From assembly GCF_028689785.1 (NCBI RefSeq), contig NZ_JAQVCN010000001.1, positions 1-64,000 on the forward strand: DNA of 64,000 bases, in the 5' to 3' direction. Below, piece by piece: positions 28,412 through 36,893 of this stretch. A program made the position numbers and the translations under genes. The notes under the pieces are model-generated. The model did not search any database. It was not told the origin of the DNA and saw only the letters and a program-made list of their open reading frames with translations. The DNA is from Zoogloea sp. GTDB taxonomy: Bacteria > Pseudomonadota > Gammaproteobacteria > Burkholderiales > Rhodocyclaceae. Positions within the stretch are counted from its first letter, which is position 1. The number at the start of each line of letters is the position of its first letter.

Positions 28412-29563
28412 ATGACAAGAACCCACGGCACCCTGCTCCGTGCAGGCATGCTAGGCGCTTGCCTGGCCTTTGCCCAGGCCACCCCCGCCGCCGGCGAGAT
28501 CGCCCTCGCCCACATCGCTCCCCTCAGTGGCCCCGTCACCCGGGAAGCCACCGAATACAATGCCGGCATCCGTGTAGCCCTGAAGGCCGCCAACGCCGCC
28601 GGCGGCATCCACGGCAAGCAGCTGGTGTTGCGCAACCTGGATGACGAATACAAGGCCGACACCGCCCTCGCCCGCTTCCGCGAAGCCGCCGCCTCCGATG
28701 CCCTCGCCGCGCTGATGACCGTCGGTTCTTCGACCATGACACGCCTGCTCGCCGAGCAGTTTCCCGAAACCCAGAGATTTCCGGTCATCGGCGTGATCCC
28801 CGGCGCCGAACCCCTGCGCAGCCCCGTCAATCCCTACGTCTATCACGTGCGGGCCGGTGACCTGGAGCAATACCGCAAGCTCGCCGAACACGCCACCACC
28901 ACCGGCCAGCAGCGCGTCGCGGTGGTCTATGCCGACGTCCCCTTCGGCACCGCGGGCCTGGCCACCCTCGAATCCCTGTTCCGCGGCAAATCCCAGCAGA
29001 TCGTTGCCCGGGTGGCCCTGCCCTTGGAGGGCAAGGCCGACCTTCCCGCCGCGCTCAAAACCCTGACCTCCGCCAAACCCGACATCATTTACATGGTGAT
29101 CCCCGCCCAGCTGGCCGCCGAGTTCCTCAAGGCTTACCGGAACGGCAGTAACGGCCTGCCTGCCCAGCTCGCCACCTTGTCGTATGGCAACGCCGAAACC
29201 CTGTGCCAGGTGGCCGGCGAGGAGGCCGCCCGCGGTATCGTCGTCGCCCAGGTCATGCCCAACCCCGGCAACAGCGCCATTCCGGTAGTCCGGCGCTTCC
29301 ACGAAGACATGAGCAAATTCGCCGAACCCGGCACCCGGCCGAGCATCTTCCACCTGGAAGCCTACGTCACCACCCGCATCGTCCTCGAAGCCATCCGCCG
29401 CGCCGGCCCCACCCCCACCCGCCCCAAACTCGTCCAGGCCCTCGACGGGCTCAAGAACTTCGACGTGGGCGGCTACACGGTGGACTTCTCCCCCACCCGG
29501 CACACGGGGTCGAGCTTTGTGGATATCAGCATTGTCGGGCGGGGGTGCAAGCTGATGTTTTGA
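28412..29563 (+). CDS. Periplasmic substrate-binding protein (branched-chain amino acid/amide type)
   Basis: 383 residues with a cleavable signal peptide (hydrophobic core AGMLGACLAFAQA at about 11-23). The type I periplasmic-binding fold (Peripla_BP_6) follows: IALAHIAPLSGPVTREATEY, NAAGGIHGKQLVLRNLDDEY, VGSSTMTRLLAEQF. LivJ/urea-binding-like, but no permease or ATPase genes adjoin, so it may serve a distant transporter or a sensor. ATG 28412 has GAGGAG 8-13 nt upstream. Divergent from clpB; 28244-28411 holds no other gene. Confidence 0.85.
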   Translation: MTRTHGTLLRAGMLGACLAFAQATPAAGEIALAHIAPLSGPVTREATEYNAGIRVALKAANAAGGIHGKQLVLRNLDDEYKADTALARFREAAASDALAALMTVGSSTMTRLLAEQFPETQRFPVIGVIPGAEPLRSPVNPYVYHVRAGDLEQYRKLAEHATTTGQQRVAVVYADVPFGTAGLATLESLFRGKSQQIVARVALPLEGKADLPAALKTLTSAKPDIIYMVIPAQLAAEFLKAYRNGSNGLPAQLATLSYGNAETLCQVAGEEAARGIVVAQVMPNPGNSAIPVVRRFHEDMSKFAEPGTRPSIFHLEAYVTTRIVLEAIRRAGPTPTRPKLVQALDGLKNFDVGGYTVDFSPTRHTGSSFVDISIVGRGCKLMF

Positions 29564-29636
29564 GCACCAAGGCTGCCGCCAGCGCCGGATGCGCCCTTTA
29601 TCTTCAAACACGCCGGCTGGACAAGCGAACGCCTCA

Positions 29637-29658
29637 TATGTACATTAAAACGTACATA
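29637..29658. promoter_or_regulatory. YefM operator palindrome
   Basis: TATGTAC (29637-29643) and GTACATA (29652-29658) form an inverted repeat 14 nt before yefM. It contains TGTACA, the core element known for YefM-YoeB autorepression. The function is inferred from that match and its position. Confidence 0.65.
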
Positions 29659-29671
29659 CTCGGAGATCACC

Positions 29672-29923
29672 ATGGACGCAATCACCTACACCGCCGTTCG
29701 CGCAAATCTCGCCCGTACCATGGATCGGGTTTGCGACAACCACGAAGCCCTGATCATTACTCGCAACGGTGAACAGTCCGTCGTCATGCTCTCCCTCGAG
29801 GACTACAAAGCACTCGAGGAAACCGCCTACCTCCTGCGCACCCCCGCCAACGCCCAGCGCCTTCTCTCCGCAACCGCACAACTGGGAGCAGGTAAAGGCA
29901 GCGAACGGGAACTTGCAGAGTGA
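29672..29923 (+). CDS. yefM: Antitoxin YefM (Phd/YefM family)
   Basis: 83 residues. N-terminal DNA-binding Phd fold (MDAITYTAVRANLARTMD, then ALIITRNGEQSVVMLSLEDY) and a C-terminal toxin-neutralising tail. Forms a complex with YoeB and represses its own operon through the palindrome just upstream. CGGAG lies 8 nt before ATG. The stop overlaps the yoeB start (GTGA). Confidence 0.93.
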   Translation: MDAITYTAVRANLARTMDRVCDNHEALIITRNGEQSVVMLSLEDYKALEETAYLLRTPANAQRLLSATAQLGAGKGSERELAE

Positions 29924-30174
29924 AGTTGATCTTTGCCGACGAGGCGTGGGAAGACTATCTCTACTGGCAAAGACAGGACCGGCGCATGACCGAACGGATC
30001 AACAAACTGATCCGCGAAACACAGCACGCCCCCTACTACGGCATTGGCAAACCGGAGGCCTTGAAACATGCGCTATCAGGCTTCTGGTCACGCCGTATCA
30101 CGGATGAGCATCGCATGGTGTACCGCGTCGAGGGGGATGATCTGCTGATCGCACAGTTGCGGTTCCATTATTGA
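29920..30174 (+). CDS. yoeB: mRNA interferase toxin YoeB
   Basis: 84 residues, the same length as E. coli YoeB, with all three catalytic positions conserved: E46, R65 and H83, ending LRFHY. A ribosome-dependent RNase that cleaves mRNA in the A site. GTG start at 29920 within the last yefM codons ensures coupled, lower translation. The module appears intact. Confidence 0.94.
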   Translation: MKLIFADEAWEDYLYWQRQDRRMTERINKLIRETQHAPYYGIGKPEALKHALSGFWSRRITDEHRMVYRVEGDDLLIAQLRFHY

Positions 30175-30183
30175 GGCGGTGAT

Positions 30184-30357
30184 TCAGGCGGCGCTGGAAT
30201 CTCGCAGAGCGTAGGGTTGCATCGGCACGTCGGCAGGCAATCTCAGGTCGGCACACAGCCGACGGATCATCGCCACGGACAGAGGGCGGGTCCGGTTCAT
30301 GATGTCGGCCAACACCTCCGCGTGCTCGGCCCCGGTTCGGATGGGCTTCAGATCCAT
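30184..30357 (-). pseudogene. Remnant HigA-like antitoxin with internal deletion
   Basis: A 57-codon frame with ribosome-binding site AGGAG. It begins MDLKPIRTGAEH, the typical start of HigA-type antitoxins, then jumps to AEVLADIMNRTRPLSVAMIR and LPADVPMQPY, the C-terminal part of the HTH domain. The usual middle of roughly 60 residues is missing, apparently in frame. It probably cannot work as a normal antitoxin. Convergent with yefM-yoeB. The call rests on memory of the family. Confidence 0.55.
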
Positions 30358-30413
30358 CGCAGCTCCTGGATGGTTTCGGCGTCCATCCGACCGGCTGGCC
30401 GGTGATCAAAAAC
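30348..30413 (-). pseudogene. Possible 3' remnant of a HigB-like toxin
   Basis: Immediately upstream of the HigA remnant and overlapping its start, a short frame ends GRMDAETIQELRWI and stop. Intact HigB toxins often finish with a similar D-x-I-D-A-E-T-I segment. The rest of the toxin is absent. Weak evidence, mainly from position. Confidence 0.35.
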
Positions 30414-30454
30414 GGCATGTAACGGAGCACCCCACAGCATGCCCGACCCGGCAA

Positions 30455-30832
30455 TCAATCTGCGAGCTTAACGCCCATGCCACTAGCATCAAGGTAACCC
30501 CAGGTCGTGAAACCGATGCCGCTCTTGTATCGGGTATTGACTACCGCGTCTGCACCGATTGAGCGCGCCTTCTCAGACAGGGCCTCATTCGCCTGTTCCT
30601 TGGTCGGATCCGCATGGAACACCGTGAGCTTCCTGACGCTCACTTCGATCTGCCCCACCTCCTTGTACTTTCGTCCAGAAAGTGACCCCTCGGAGATCAA
30701 TACCTTCGTGCCAGCCGGCAGAGCAGCCGGAGCGTCCGCGGTGATATTTGAACTGGTTCTATACGAAGCACAGCCTGATGTAAGTGCAACAACGACAACA
30801 GCTGACAGCAAGGCAACTCTCTTGGTTTTCAT
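30455..30832 (-). CDS. Small lipoprotein of unknown function
   Basis: 125 residues beginning MKTKRVALLSAVVVVALTSGCASY: a signal sequence with lipobox LTSGC, so lipid-anchored. The mature part (VLISEGSLSGRKYKEVGQIE, then DPTKEQANEALSEKARSIGA and DAVVNTRYKSGIGF) resembles heavy-metal-binding/YbjQ-like or DUF4156-type small lipoproteins that predict a compact alpha/beta domain. Start at 30832 after GAGGGA; the longer frame lacks support. Monocistronic. Confidence 0.75.
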   Translation of the reverse strand: MKTKRVALLSAVVVVALTSGCASYRTSSNITADAPAALPAGTKVLISEGSLSGRKYKEVGQIEVSVRKLTVFHADPTKEQANEALSEKARSIGADAVVNTRYKSGIGFTTWGYLDASGMGVKLAD

Positions 30833-30942
30833 TATTCCCTCACGGATTCGAGTAAAACCAAAAAGCATAAACAAGCAAACAGATTATGTCCATGACATTT
30901 ATCTCATGCTTGAGACGCCCGGGCAGCAATCGCACCTCCGCC

Positions 30943-32010
30943 CTACCCCACCCGAATCCTCTTCCCATACCCCGTCATCTCCAGATACCCCCGCCCCACC
31001 TCGCGCCCGCCTTCCAGTGCCCGCACCGCTCCTTCCCAGTAGATCGCGCCGGTGGAGCGTCGGCTGTCCAGTTCCTGGTCATCGATCAGTGGCAGCAGTT
31101 CCAGCTGACGCCCGCCCACCTGCACCCGCCAGGCCACAGGCCAGTCGATGCCCGAGCGGGGCGAGTGCCATTGGCGCAGAGGGGTGAAGTGCACGGCCTC
31201 GGGTGGCAGTACCTGCCCGATCTGGCCGGCGGGGCGGATGGTGGCGGCGGACCACAGGGCCTTGCCGGCGATGTCGCGCAGGCGGAAGGCCATCAGTCCG
31301 CTGCCGTCGTCCAGGTTGAGGCCGATCCAGTCCCAGCCCTGAGCACCTTCGGGCAGCAGTTCACTCGACCATTCGTGATCCAGCCAGGCCAGGCCGGTGA
31401 CCGGCCGGGCGACTCCGTTCAGGGACAACTGGCCGCTCACCCTTAGCTGGGGGCGGCTGTAGTAATAGCTTGCGTGGCGGGGGTCAGCGGCCTTGCGGCT
31501 GAAGCCGGCCTGCCCTTGCAGCAGCGGCGGGCCGTCGGGTCGCAGGTCGAGCTGATAGGCAAAATCTGCGCCCTGGACGCGGGCGTGATAGCCCTTGGGG
31601 CCAAGCTCGAAGCGCCAGTCGCCCAGCCAGACGCGGGTGGTGCCGGTGTCGAAGCCGGCGTGGCCCGGGCCGACGCGGGCCGAGCGTTCGTCGTGGCGCA
31701 AGCGGCCAAGGCGTGGGTCGGCGATCGCAGCATGGGCGAGGATCAATTGGCGTGGGGCGAAGGCGCTGGGGTTGCCTTCACCCAGGCCGGTGCGTACCCG
31801 GAAGAAGGTGACCTGAAAGCCGAGTGGGCTGCCGTCGGGCTGCTTCAGCCAGCCGGTGGCGTACCACCATTCGGTGCGGAAATCCGGATGGGCGCCATGA
31901 TCGGCCGGGAAGGCCAGGCGGCGCCCCGGCAGCACGGGAGCAAACCCGGTGGCGCTGCCGGGTACGGCAGCCATGCCTGCCAGGGCGAGCAGAAAGCGGC
32001 GACGCTGCAT
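30943..32010 (-). CDS. AttH/CrtC-like lipocalin-fold protein
   Basis: 355 residues with a Tat-like signal (MQRRRFLLALAGMAAVPGSA), so exported. The body carries the paired lipocalin-like AttH/hydroxyneurosporene-synthase fold: FPADHGAHPDFRTEWWYATG near 36, FQVTFFRVR near 66, GLAWLDHEWSSELL near 205 and GWDWIGLNLDDGS. AttH proteins accompany FtsX-type ABC transporters, and here the gene overlaps the permease stop by one base (TGATG). Enzymatic activity (hydration, lipid binding) is unknown. Confidence 0.85.
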   Translation of the reverse strand: MQRRRFLLALAGMAAVPGSATGFAPVLPGRRLAFPADHGAHPDFRTEWWYATGWLKQPDGSPLGFQVTFFRVRTGLGEGNPSAFAPRQLILAHAAIADPRLGRLRHDERSARVGPGHAGFDTGTTRVWLGDWRFELGPKGYHARVQGADFAYQLDLRPDGPPLLQGQAGFSRKAADPRHASYYYSRPQLRVSGQLSLNGVARPVTGLAWLDHEWSSELLPEGAQGWDWIGLNLDDGSGLMAFRLRDIAGKALWSAATIRPAGQIGQVLPPEAVHFTPLRQWHSPRSGIDWPVAWRVQVGGRQLELLPLIDDQELDSRRSTGAIYWEGAVRALEGGREVGRGYLEMTGYGKRIRVG

Positions 32011-34514
32011 CACCAGTCCTCCCGCACAGCCAGCACGGCGCTCTGCCCCATGGCCTGTCGGCCGGCCAGCACGGCCGCCACGGCGGCCAGGGCCACCAGC
32101 CCGGTGCCGAAGAGCAGCAGGGACAGCCAGGGCACGTGCAGGTCCATGCTCCAGTGAAAGCTCTGGCGATTGACCACCTCAATCAGCACCAGGCCGATGG
32201 CCCCGCCAACCAGCATGCCACCGAGCACGCCCACACCTGCGGCGAGGGCACCTTCCCGGGCCAGCATGGCGCCGATCTGGCGACGGGTCAGGCCCAGGTG
32301 GCGGAGCATGCCGAACTCCCGCCGCCGCGCTGCGGCCAGGGCGGCGAAGCTGGCCGCCACGCCGGCGAGGCCGATGGCCACCGCCACGGCTTCGAGCAAG
32401 TAGGTGACGGCGAAGGTACGGTCGAAGATGCGCAGGCTGATGGCCCGGATCTCCCCGGGCCGGGCGATCTCCAGCGCGCCGGGGCCGGCAAGGCTGGCCA
32501 GCGCATCGGCAACATCGTCCGCCCGGGCACCGGGGACCAGATGCACGGCTCCATCGTTGGCCAGCCTGTCCCCGGTGAGCCGCCGGTAATCATCCAGATC
32601 GATCATCACAGCACCGGTCTGGCGCGCGTAATCACGCCATACACCAGCCACCACCACCGGAATGCTGCGGCCGGCCAAGGGCAGGCTCACCTGCTGGCCC
32701 GGATTCCAGCGCTGGATATCCTGCAACGCTTCGGATATCCAGATGCGCGGCAGCGTGCCCGCTGCACTGGCTCCCGCCACCAGGGGCAGATCGCTGCCAT
32801 CGGCCGCCACCGGGCGGGCGATCATGGCCACCGGCGGCTGGCCCGGGGTAAGGCGCAGCGTGTCGTGGCGGATGAAATCCACCCGATCCACGCCGGGCAG
32901 CGCGGCAATGCGGGCCTGCAGGGCTTCGTCCAGATGCCCGCTACCGCTGGCCCGGCCGGCACGCACGTAGAGATCGGCGGGGAGGATCTGGCCCAGCCAC
33001 TGGTCCACCGAGTCTCGGAAGGAGGCCACCATGATGGCCATGGCCACTGCCAGGGCCACGCTGGTCAGCACCCCGGCGGCGGCCACCACCGCGTGCCCGG
33101 GCGCGGCCGACAGGCGGGCGGCGGCCAGGCGCGCAGACACCGGGCCACCGCTCGGCAGCAGGCGCGCCAGACTGGCAGCCAGTACCGGCAGCAACAACAC
33201 GCCGCCCGCCAGCAGGCAGGCCACGGCCAGGTAGCCCCCGAGCGGCAGACCTTCCCATGGCGGAATCAGGCAGGCCGGCAGGCTCGCCGCCAACACGCTC
33301 AGCCCGAGGCTCGGATGGCCGACCCCACCGCCTATACTGGCCTCATCCCCAGCCTTCAAGGCCCGAGCCGGCGACACGGTGGCCGCCTCCCGTGCCGGCA
33401 TCCAGGCACCTGCCAGACCGGCGAGCCCCCCCAACACCACATACAGCGCGCTAACCCCTGGCTGAAACTGCAACTGCGGGCTGAGGCCCGAAAAATAGCC
33501 GGCCCCCAGATCGCCGCCCAGCAGCGCCAGCGCCCCCCAGGCCAAGGCATGCCCCAGGGCCACGCCAAGCACGCCCCCCAACAGCCCAACCACCGCCCCC
33601 TCGGCCAGCAGCCAGCCGAACAGGGTGCGCCGGGCCAGGCCCACTGCGCGCAAAAAGGCAAACTCGGTACGCCGCCGCACCACCGACAGGGCCTGGGCCG
33701 AGAACACCAGGAAGCCCCCGGTGAGCAGGGCGATGGCGGCCAGCAGGGTCAGATTGACCCGATAGGCTCTGGACAGATTGGCGGCCTCATCTTCGGCTGA
33801 CTTAGGCTGCGTCACCACCACGCCGGCCGGCAGCCGGGCCTGGAGAGCGGCGCGGGCGGCGTCGGGCGCCACGCCATCGCGCAGGCGCAGGTCGATGCGG
33901 CTCAGGCGCCCCAGGCGCCCGAAGTGCCACTGGGCGCCAGCGATATCCATCACCGCCAGGCGGCGACCGTCATCCAGCCCGGGCAGATCGCCGACCACCC
34001 GCAGGGCCAGCCGGTCAGCACCAGCCTGGAGTTGCAGCACCTCCCCCGCCTTGACGCCCAGCGCCTTGCGCGCACCCTCGGAGAGGAACAGGGCGTCGTC
34101 GGCCAGGGCCCCAAAGCGCTCACCCTCGCGCTCGCCCTCGTCCGCCGCCCTGGGCAAAAGCCGGGGTGTGACCCGGGCCAGGGAGAACAGATCCACCCCC
34201 TGAATGTTCAGACTCTCCTCCCGCCCGGCCAGGCGAGCGTCGATCTCCACCACCGGGCTGGCGTCGGCCACCTCTGGCGCTGCGGCCAGCATCGGGTAAA
34301 GCGCTTCATCGAAACCTCCACGCGGGCCGAGCACCTGCAGATCGGCCTGCCCAGCCAAAGTGCGCAAGCCGCGGCCGAACTCGCTCAGGGCGGCCTCATG
34401 CACCGCCTGCACGGCCATGCCCAAGGCCACGCCCAGTACGATGGCGGCAAGGGAAAACAGAGTGGCCATACGGCGCCGAACCAACGAACCGAGAAAGACC
34501 GGTGCCAGCCTCAT
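32010..34514 (-). CDS. FtsX/MacB-type ABC transporter permease
   Basis: 834 residues with an N-terminal transmembrane helix (about 15-38), a long periplasmic domain, an FtsX repeat around 260-390, further helices 400-470, a second periplasmic domain and a final FtsX repeat around 710-820. This LolC/E-like duplicated layout is typical of lipoprotein or lipid extraction transporters and of AttF/G. ATG 34514 overlaps the ATPase stop (ATGA). It works with the ATPase upstream and probably with the AttH-like protein downstream. Confidence 0.88.
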   Translation of the reverse strand: MRLAPVFLGSLVRRRMATLFSLAAIVLGVALGMAVQAVHEAALSEFGRGLRTLAGQADLQVLGPRGGFDEALYPMLAAAPEVADASPVVEIDARLAGREESLNIQGVDLFSLARVTPRLLPRAADEGEREGERFGALADDALFLSEGARKALGVKAGEVLQLQAGADRLALRVVGDLPGLDDGRRLAVMDIAGAQWHFGRLGRLSRIDLRLRDGVAPDAARAALQARLPAGVVVTQPKSAEDEAANLSRAYRVNLTLLAAIALLTGGFLVFSAQALSVVRRRTEFAFLRAVGLARRTLFGWLLAEGAVVGLLGGVLGVALGHALAWGALALLGGDLGAGYFSGLSPQLQFQPGVSALYVVLGGLAGLAGAWMPAREAATVSPARALKAGDEASIGGGVGHPSLGLSVLAASLPACLIPPWEGLPLGGYLAVACLLAGGVLLLPVLAASLARLLPSGGPVSARLAAARLSAAPGHAVVAAAGVLTSVALAVAMAIMVASFRDSVDQWLGQILPADLYVRAGRASGSGHLDEALQARIAALPGVDRVDFIRHDTLRLTPGQPPVAMIARPVAADGSDLPLVAGASAAGTLPRIWISEALQDIQRWNPGQQVSLPLAGRSIPVVVAGVWRDYARQTGAVMIDLDDYRRLTGDRLANDGAVHLVPGARADDVADALASLAGPGALEIARPGEIRAISLRIFDRTFAVTYLLEAVAVAIGLAGVAASFAALAAARRREFGMLRHLGLTRRQIGAMLAREGALAAGVGVLGGMLVGGAIGLVLIEVVNRQSFHWSMDLHVPWLSLLLFGTGLVALAAVAAVLAGRQAMGQSAVLAVREDW

Positions 34515-35164
34515 CCGCACAGGCCTTCCGGCGTCAGGCGCAGCACCCGGTCGGAGGTAGCCGCTGCTTCAAGGGAGTGGGTGACCAGGATGCCGATGGC
34601 GCCCGCCTCGCGGATGCGCGTGGCGAGCAGGCGCAACACCTTGTCGCCGTTGGCCGGGTCCAGGTTGCCGGTAGGCTCGTCGGCCAGCACCAGACGCGGC
34701 CGATGCACCAGCGCCCGGGCGATGGCGACGCGCTGCATCTCGCCACCCGAGAGCTCCCGCGGCCAGCTGTCGACCCGCTCCGCCAGGCCCACGGCGTCGA
34801 GCAGTTGCCGGGCCGGCACTGCCGCTGCGGCCGCATCCTGCCCTTGCAACCACAAAGGCAGGGCCACATTCTGGCCGACCGTCAGGTGGGGTAATACGTG
34901 GAAGGCCTGGAACACGAAGCCCAGCTTGTCCCGGCGCAAGCGGGTCAGGGCATCCTCGTCACGACGGCCATACTCTTCCCCGTCCAGGCACAGACGGCCG
35001 CCATCGGGCCTGTCCAGGCCGGCCACCAGATTGAGCAGGGTGGACTTGCCCACCCCCGACTCCCCGACGATGGCCACGTATTCGCCGGGTTGAAGCTGCA
35101 GGGACACCTCCCGGAGCACAGCGCGGCCATTGAAATGGCGAGACAGCTTTTCGATTTCGAGCAT
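34511..35164 (-). CDS. LolD-like ABC transporter ATPase
   Basis: 217 residues: Walker A GESGVGKST at 34-42, Q-loop region VFQAFHVLPHL, signature LSGGEMQR, Walker B LVLADEPTGNLD, switch His LVTHSLEAA. Typical of the LolD/MacB family that energises FtsX-type permeases without driving classic import. First gene of the three-gene ATPase-permease-AttH unit; divergent from hpnC, with a 65-nt gap. Confidence 0.92.
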   Translation of the reverse strand: MLEIEKLSRHFNGRAVLREVSLQLQPGEYVAIVGESGVGKSTLLNLVAGLDRPDGGRLCLDGEEYGRRDEDALTRLRRDKLGFVFQAFHVLPHLTVGQNVALPLWLQGQDAAAAAVPARQLLDAVGLAERVDSWPRELSGGEMQRVAIARALVHRPRLVLADEPTGNLDPANGDKVLRLLATRIREAGAIGILVTHSLEAAATSDRVLRLTPEGLCG

Positions 35165-35229
35165 GGCGTATCAGAGGGTGGCGGGAACGGTCGGTTCCGT
35201 TACGTGCGCAGGGTATACTCCGCGCGCCC

Positions 35230-36051
35230 ATGCCCGTCGACCACTACGAGAACTTCCCGGTTGCCTCCTTTCTGCTGCCCGCGCACCTGCGCGAGCCGGT
35301 CGAGGCCATCTACGCCTTCGCCCGCAGCGCCGACGACGTCGCCGATGAGGGTGATGCCCTGCCGGTGATGCGCCTGGCGCGCCTCAACGACTACCGCCGG
35401 GCCCTGCTGGCCATCGAGCAGCAGCGCCCTTTCGACGACCCCACCCTGGTGCCGATCTTCGAGCGCCTGGGGCGCAACATGCGCGCTTTCAAGCTGCCGG
35501 CCGGCCTGTTCCGCGATCTACTCGACGCCTTCAGCCAGGACGTGGGCAAGACCCGCTACGCCGATTTTGCCGAGCTCTGCGACTACTGCCGCCGCTCCGC
35601 CAACCCGGTGGGCCGGCTGATGCTGTGCCTGTACAAGGCCGACACCCCCGACAACCTGGCCATGTCCGACCGCATCTGCACCAGCCTGCAACTTATCAAC
35701 TTCTGGCAGGACGTGGCCGTGGATTGGCAAAAGCAACGCATCTACCTGCCCCTGGCCGACATGGAGCGCTTCGGCGTTACCGAAGCTTGCATCGCCAGCG
35801 GCCAGGTGACCCACAACTTCTCCGCCCTGATGGACTTCCAGATCCAGCGTGCCCGCCAGATGATGCACGCGGGCGCCCCCCTCGCCCGGCGCCTGCCCGG
35901 GCGCATCGGCTGGGAGCTGCGCCTGGTGGTGCAGGGCGGACTCGCCATACTCGACAGGATCGAAGCCAACGGCTATGACGTCTTCGCACGCCGGCCGAAG
36001 CTTGGCAAGACAGACTGGCTGCGCCTTGCCTGGCGCGCCGCCACCCGGTGA
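35230..36051 (+). CDS. hpnC: Hydroxysqualene synthase HpnC
   Basis: 273 residues of the squalene/phytoene synthase fold. First Asp-rich motif DDVADE (about 35-40), second DVAVDW in the INFWQDVAVDW segment. In hopanoid producers HpnC converts presqualene diphosphate to hydroxysqualene. Its start is 65 nt from the divergent ABC ATPase; a TATACT box at 35214-35219 may be the -10. The stop overlaps the region just before hpnD. Confidence 0.92.
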   Translation: MPVDHYENFPVASFLLPAHLREPVEAIYAFARSADDVADEGDALPVMRLARLNDYRRALLAIEQQRPFDDPTLVPIFERLGRNMRAFKLPAGLFRDLLDAFSQDVGKTRYADFAELCDYCRRSANPVGRLMLCLYKADTPDNLAMSDRICTSLQLINFWQDVAVDWQKQRIYLPLADMERFGVTEACIASGQVTHNFSALMDFQIQRARQMMHAGAPLARRLPGRIGWELRLVVQGGLAILDRIEANGYDVFARRPKLGKTDWLRLAWRAATR

Positions 36052-36056
36052 CCCCC

Positions 36057-36893
36057 ATGAGCGACCCCCACGCCTACTGCCAGGAAAAAGCTGCCAGCAG
36101 CGGCTCCAGCTTCTACTACAGCTTCATGTTCCTGCCGCCTGAGAGGCGCCAGGCCATCACGGCCCTGTACGCTTTCTGCCGCGAGGTGGACGACGTGGTC
36201 GATGAATGCCACGACATGCAGATCGCCCAGACCAAGCTCGACTGGTGGCGCCACCAAGTGGCGCAAATCTTCGACGGCGAGCCCCAGCACCCGGTGGGCC
36301 AGGCCCTCAAGGACGTGGGCAAGCGCTTCAACCTGCCCCGGGAGCAGTTGCTGGAGATCATCGACGGCATGCAGATGGACCTGCAGCAGACCCGCTATCT
36401 GGACTGGAAGGCCCTGCACCTCTACTGCTACCGGGTGGCCAGCGTGGTGGGCCTGCTGTCGGCCGAGATCTTCGGCTACACCAACCGCCAAACCCTCAAA
36501 TACGCCCACGACCTGGGCCTGGCCTTCCAGCTCACCAACATCATCCGCGATGTGGGCGAGGACGCCCGGCGCGGCCGCATCTACCTGCCCATCGACGAGC
36601 TGCAGCGCTTCAACGTGCCGGCGCGGCAGATCCTCGACGGTCAGCATTCCGACGCCTTCCGGGAGCTGATGCAGTTTCAGGCTCAGCGGGCGCGCCAGTT
36701 CTATGACCAGGCCTTTGCCCAGCTGCCCGCCGAAGACCGCAAGGCCCAGCGCCCGGGTCTGATCATGGCCTCCATCTACCGCAGCCTGCTCGACGAAATC
36801 GAGGCCGACGGCTTCCTGGTACTCGACCGGCGTACCTCCCTCACCCCGCTGCGCAAGATCTGGCTGGCCGGCACCACCTGGTTCAAGGGATGA
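36057..36893 (+). CDS. hpnD: Presqualene diphosphate synthase HpnD
   Basis: 278 residues. Aspartate motifs CREVDDVVDEC (about 41-51) and TNIIRDVGEDARRGR (about 160-175) chelate Mg-diphosphate. It joins two farnesyl diphosphates into presqualene diphosphate. The ATG at 36057 is 5 nt after the hpnC stop, and its stop overlaps the hpnE ATG (ATGA). A GTG at 36048 is a less likely start. Confidence 0.93.
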   Translation: MSDPHAYCQEKAASSGSSFYYSFMFLPPERRQAITALYAFCREVDDVVDECHDMQIAQTKLDWWRHQVAQIFDGEPQHPVGQALKDVGKRFNLPREQLLEIIDGMQMDLQQTRYLDWKALHLYCYRVASVVGLLSAEIFGYTNRQTLKYAHDLGLAFQLTNIIRDVGEDARRGRIYLPIDELQRFNVPARQILDGQHSDAFRELMQFQAQRARQFYDQAFAQLPAEDRKAQRPGLIMASIYRSLLDEIEADGFLVLDRRTSLTPLRKIWLAGTTWFKG

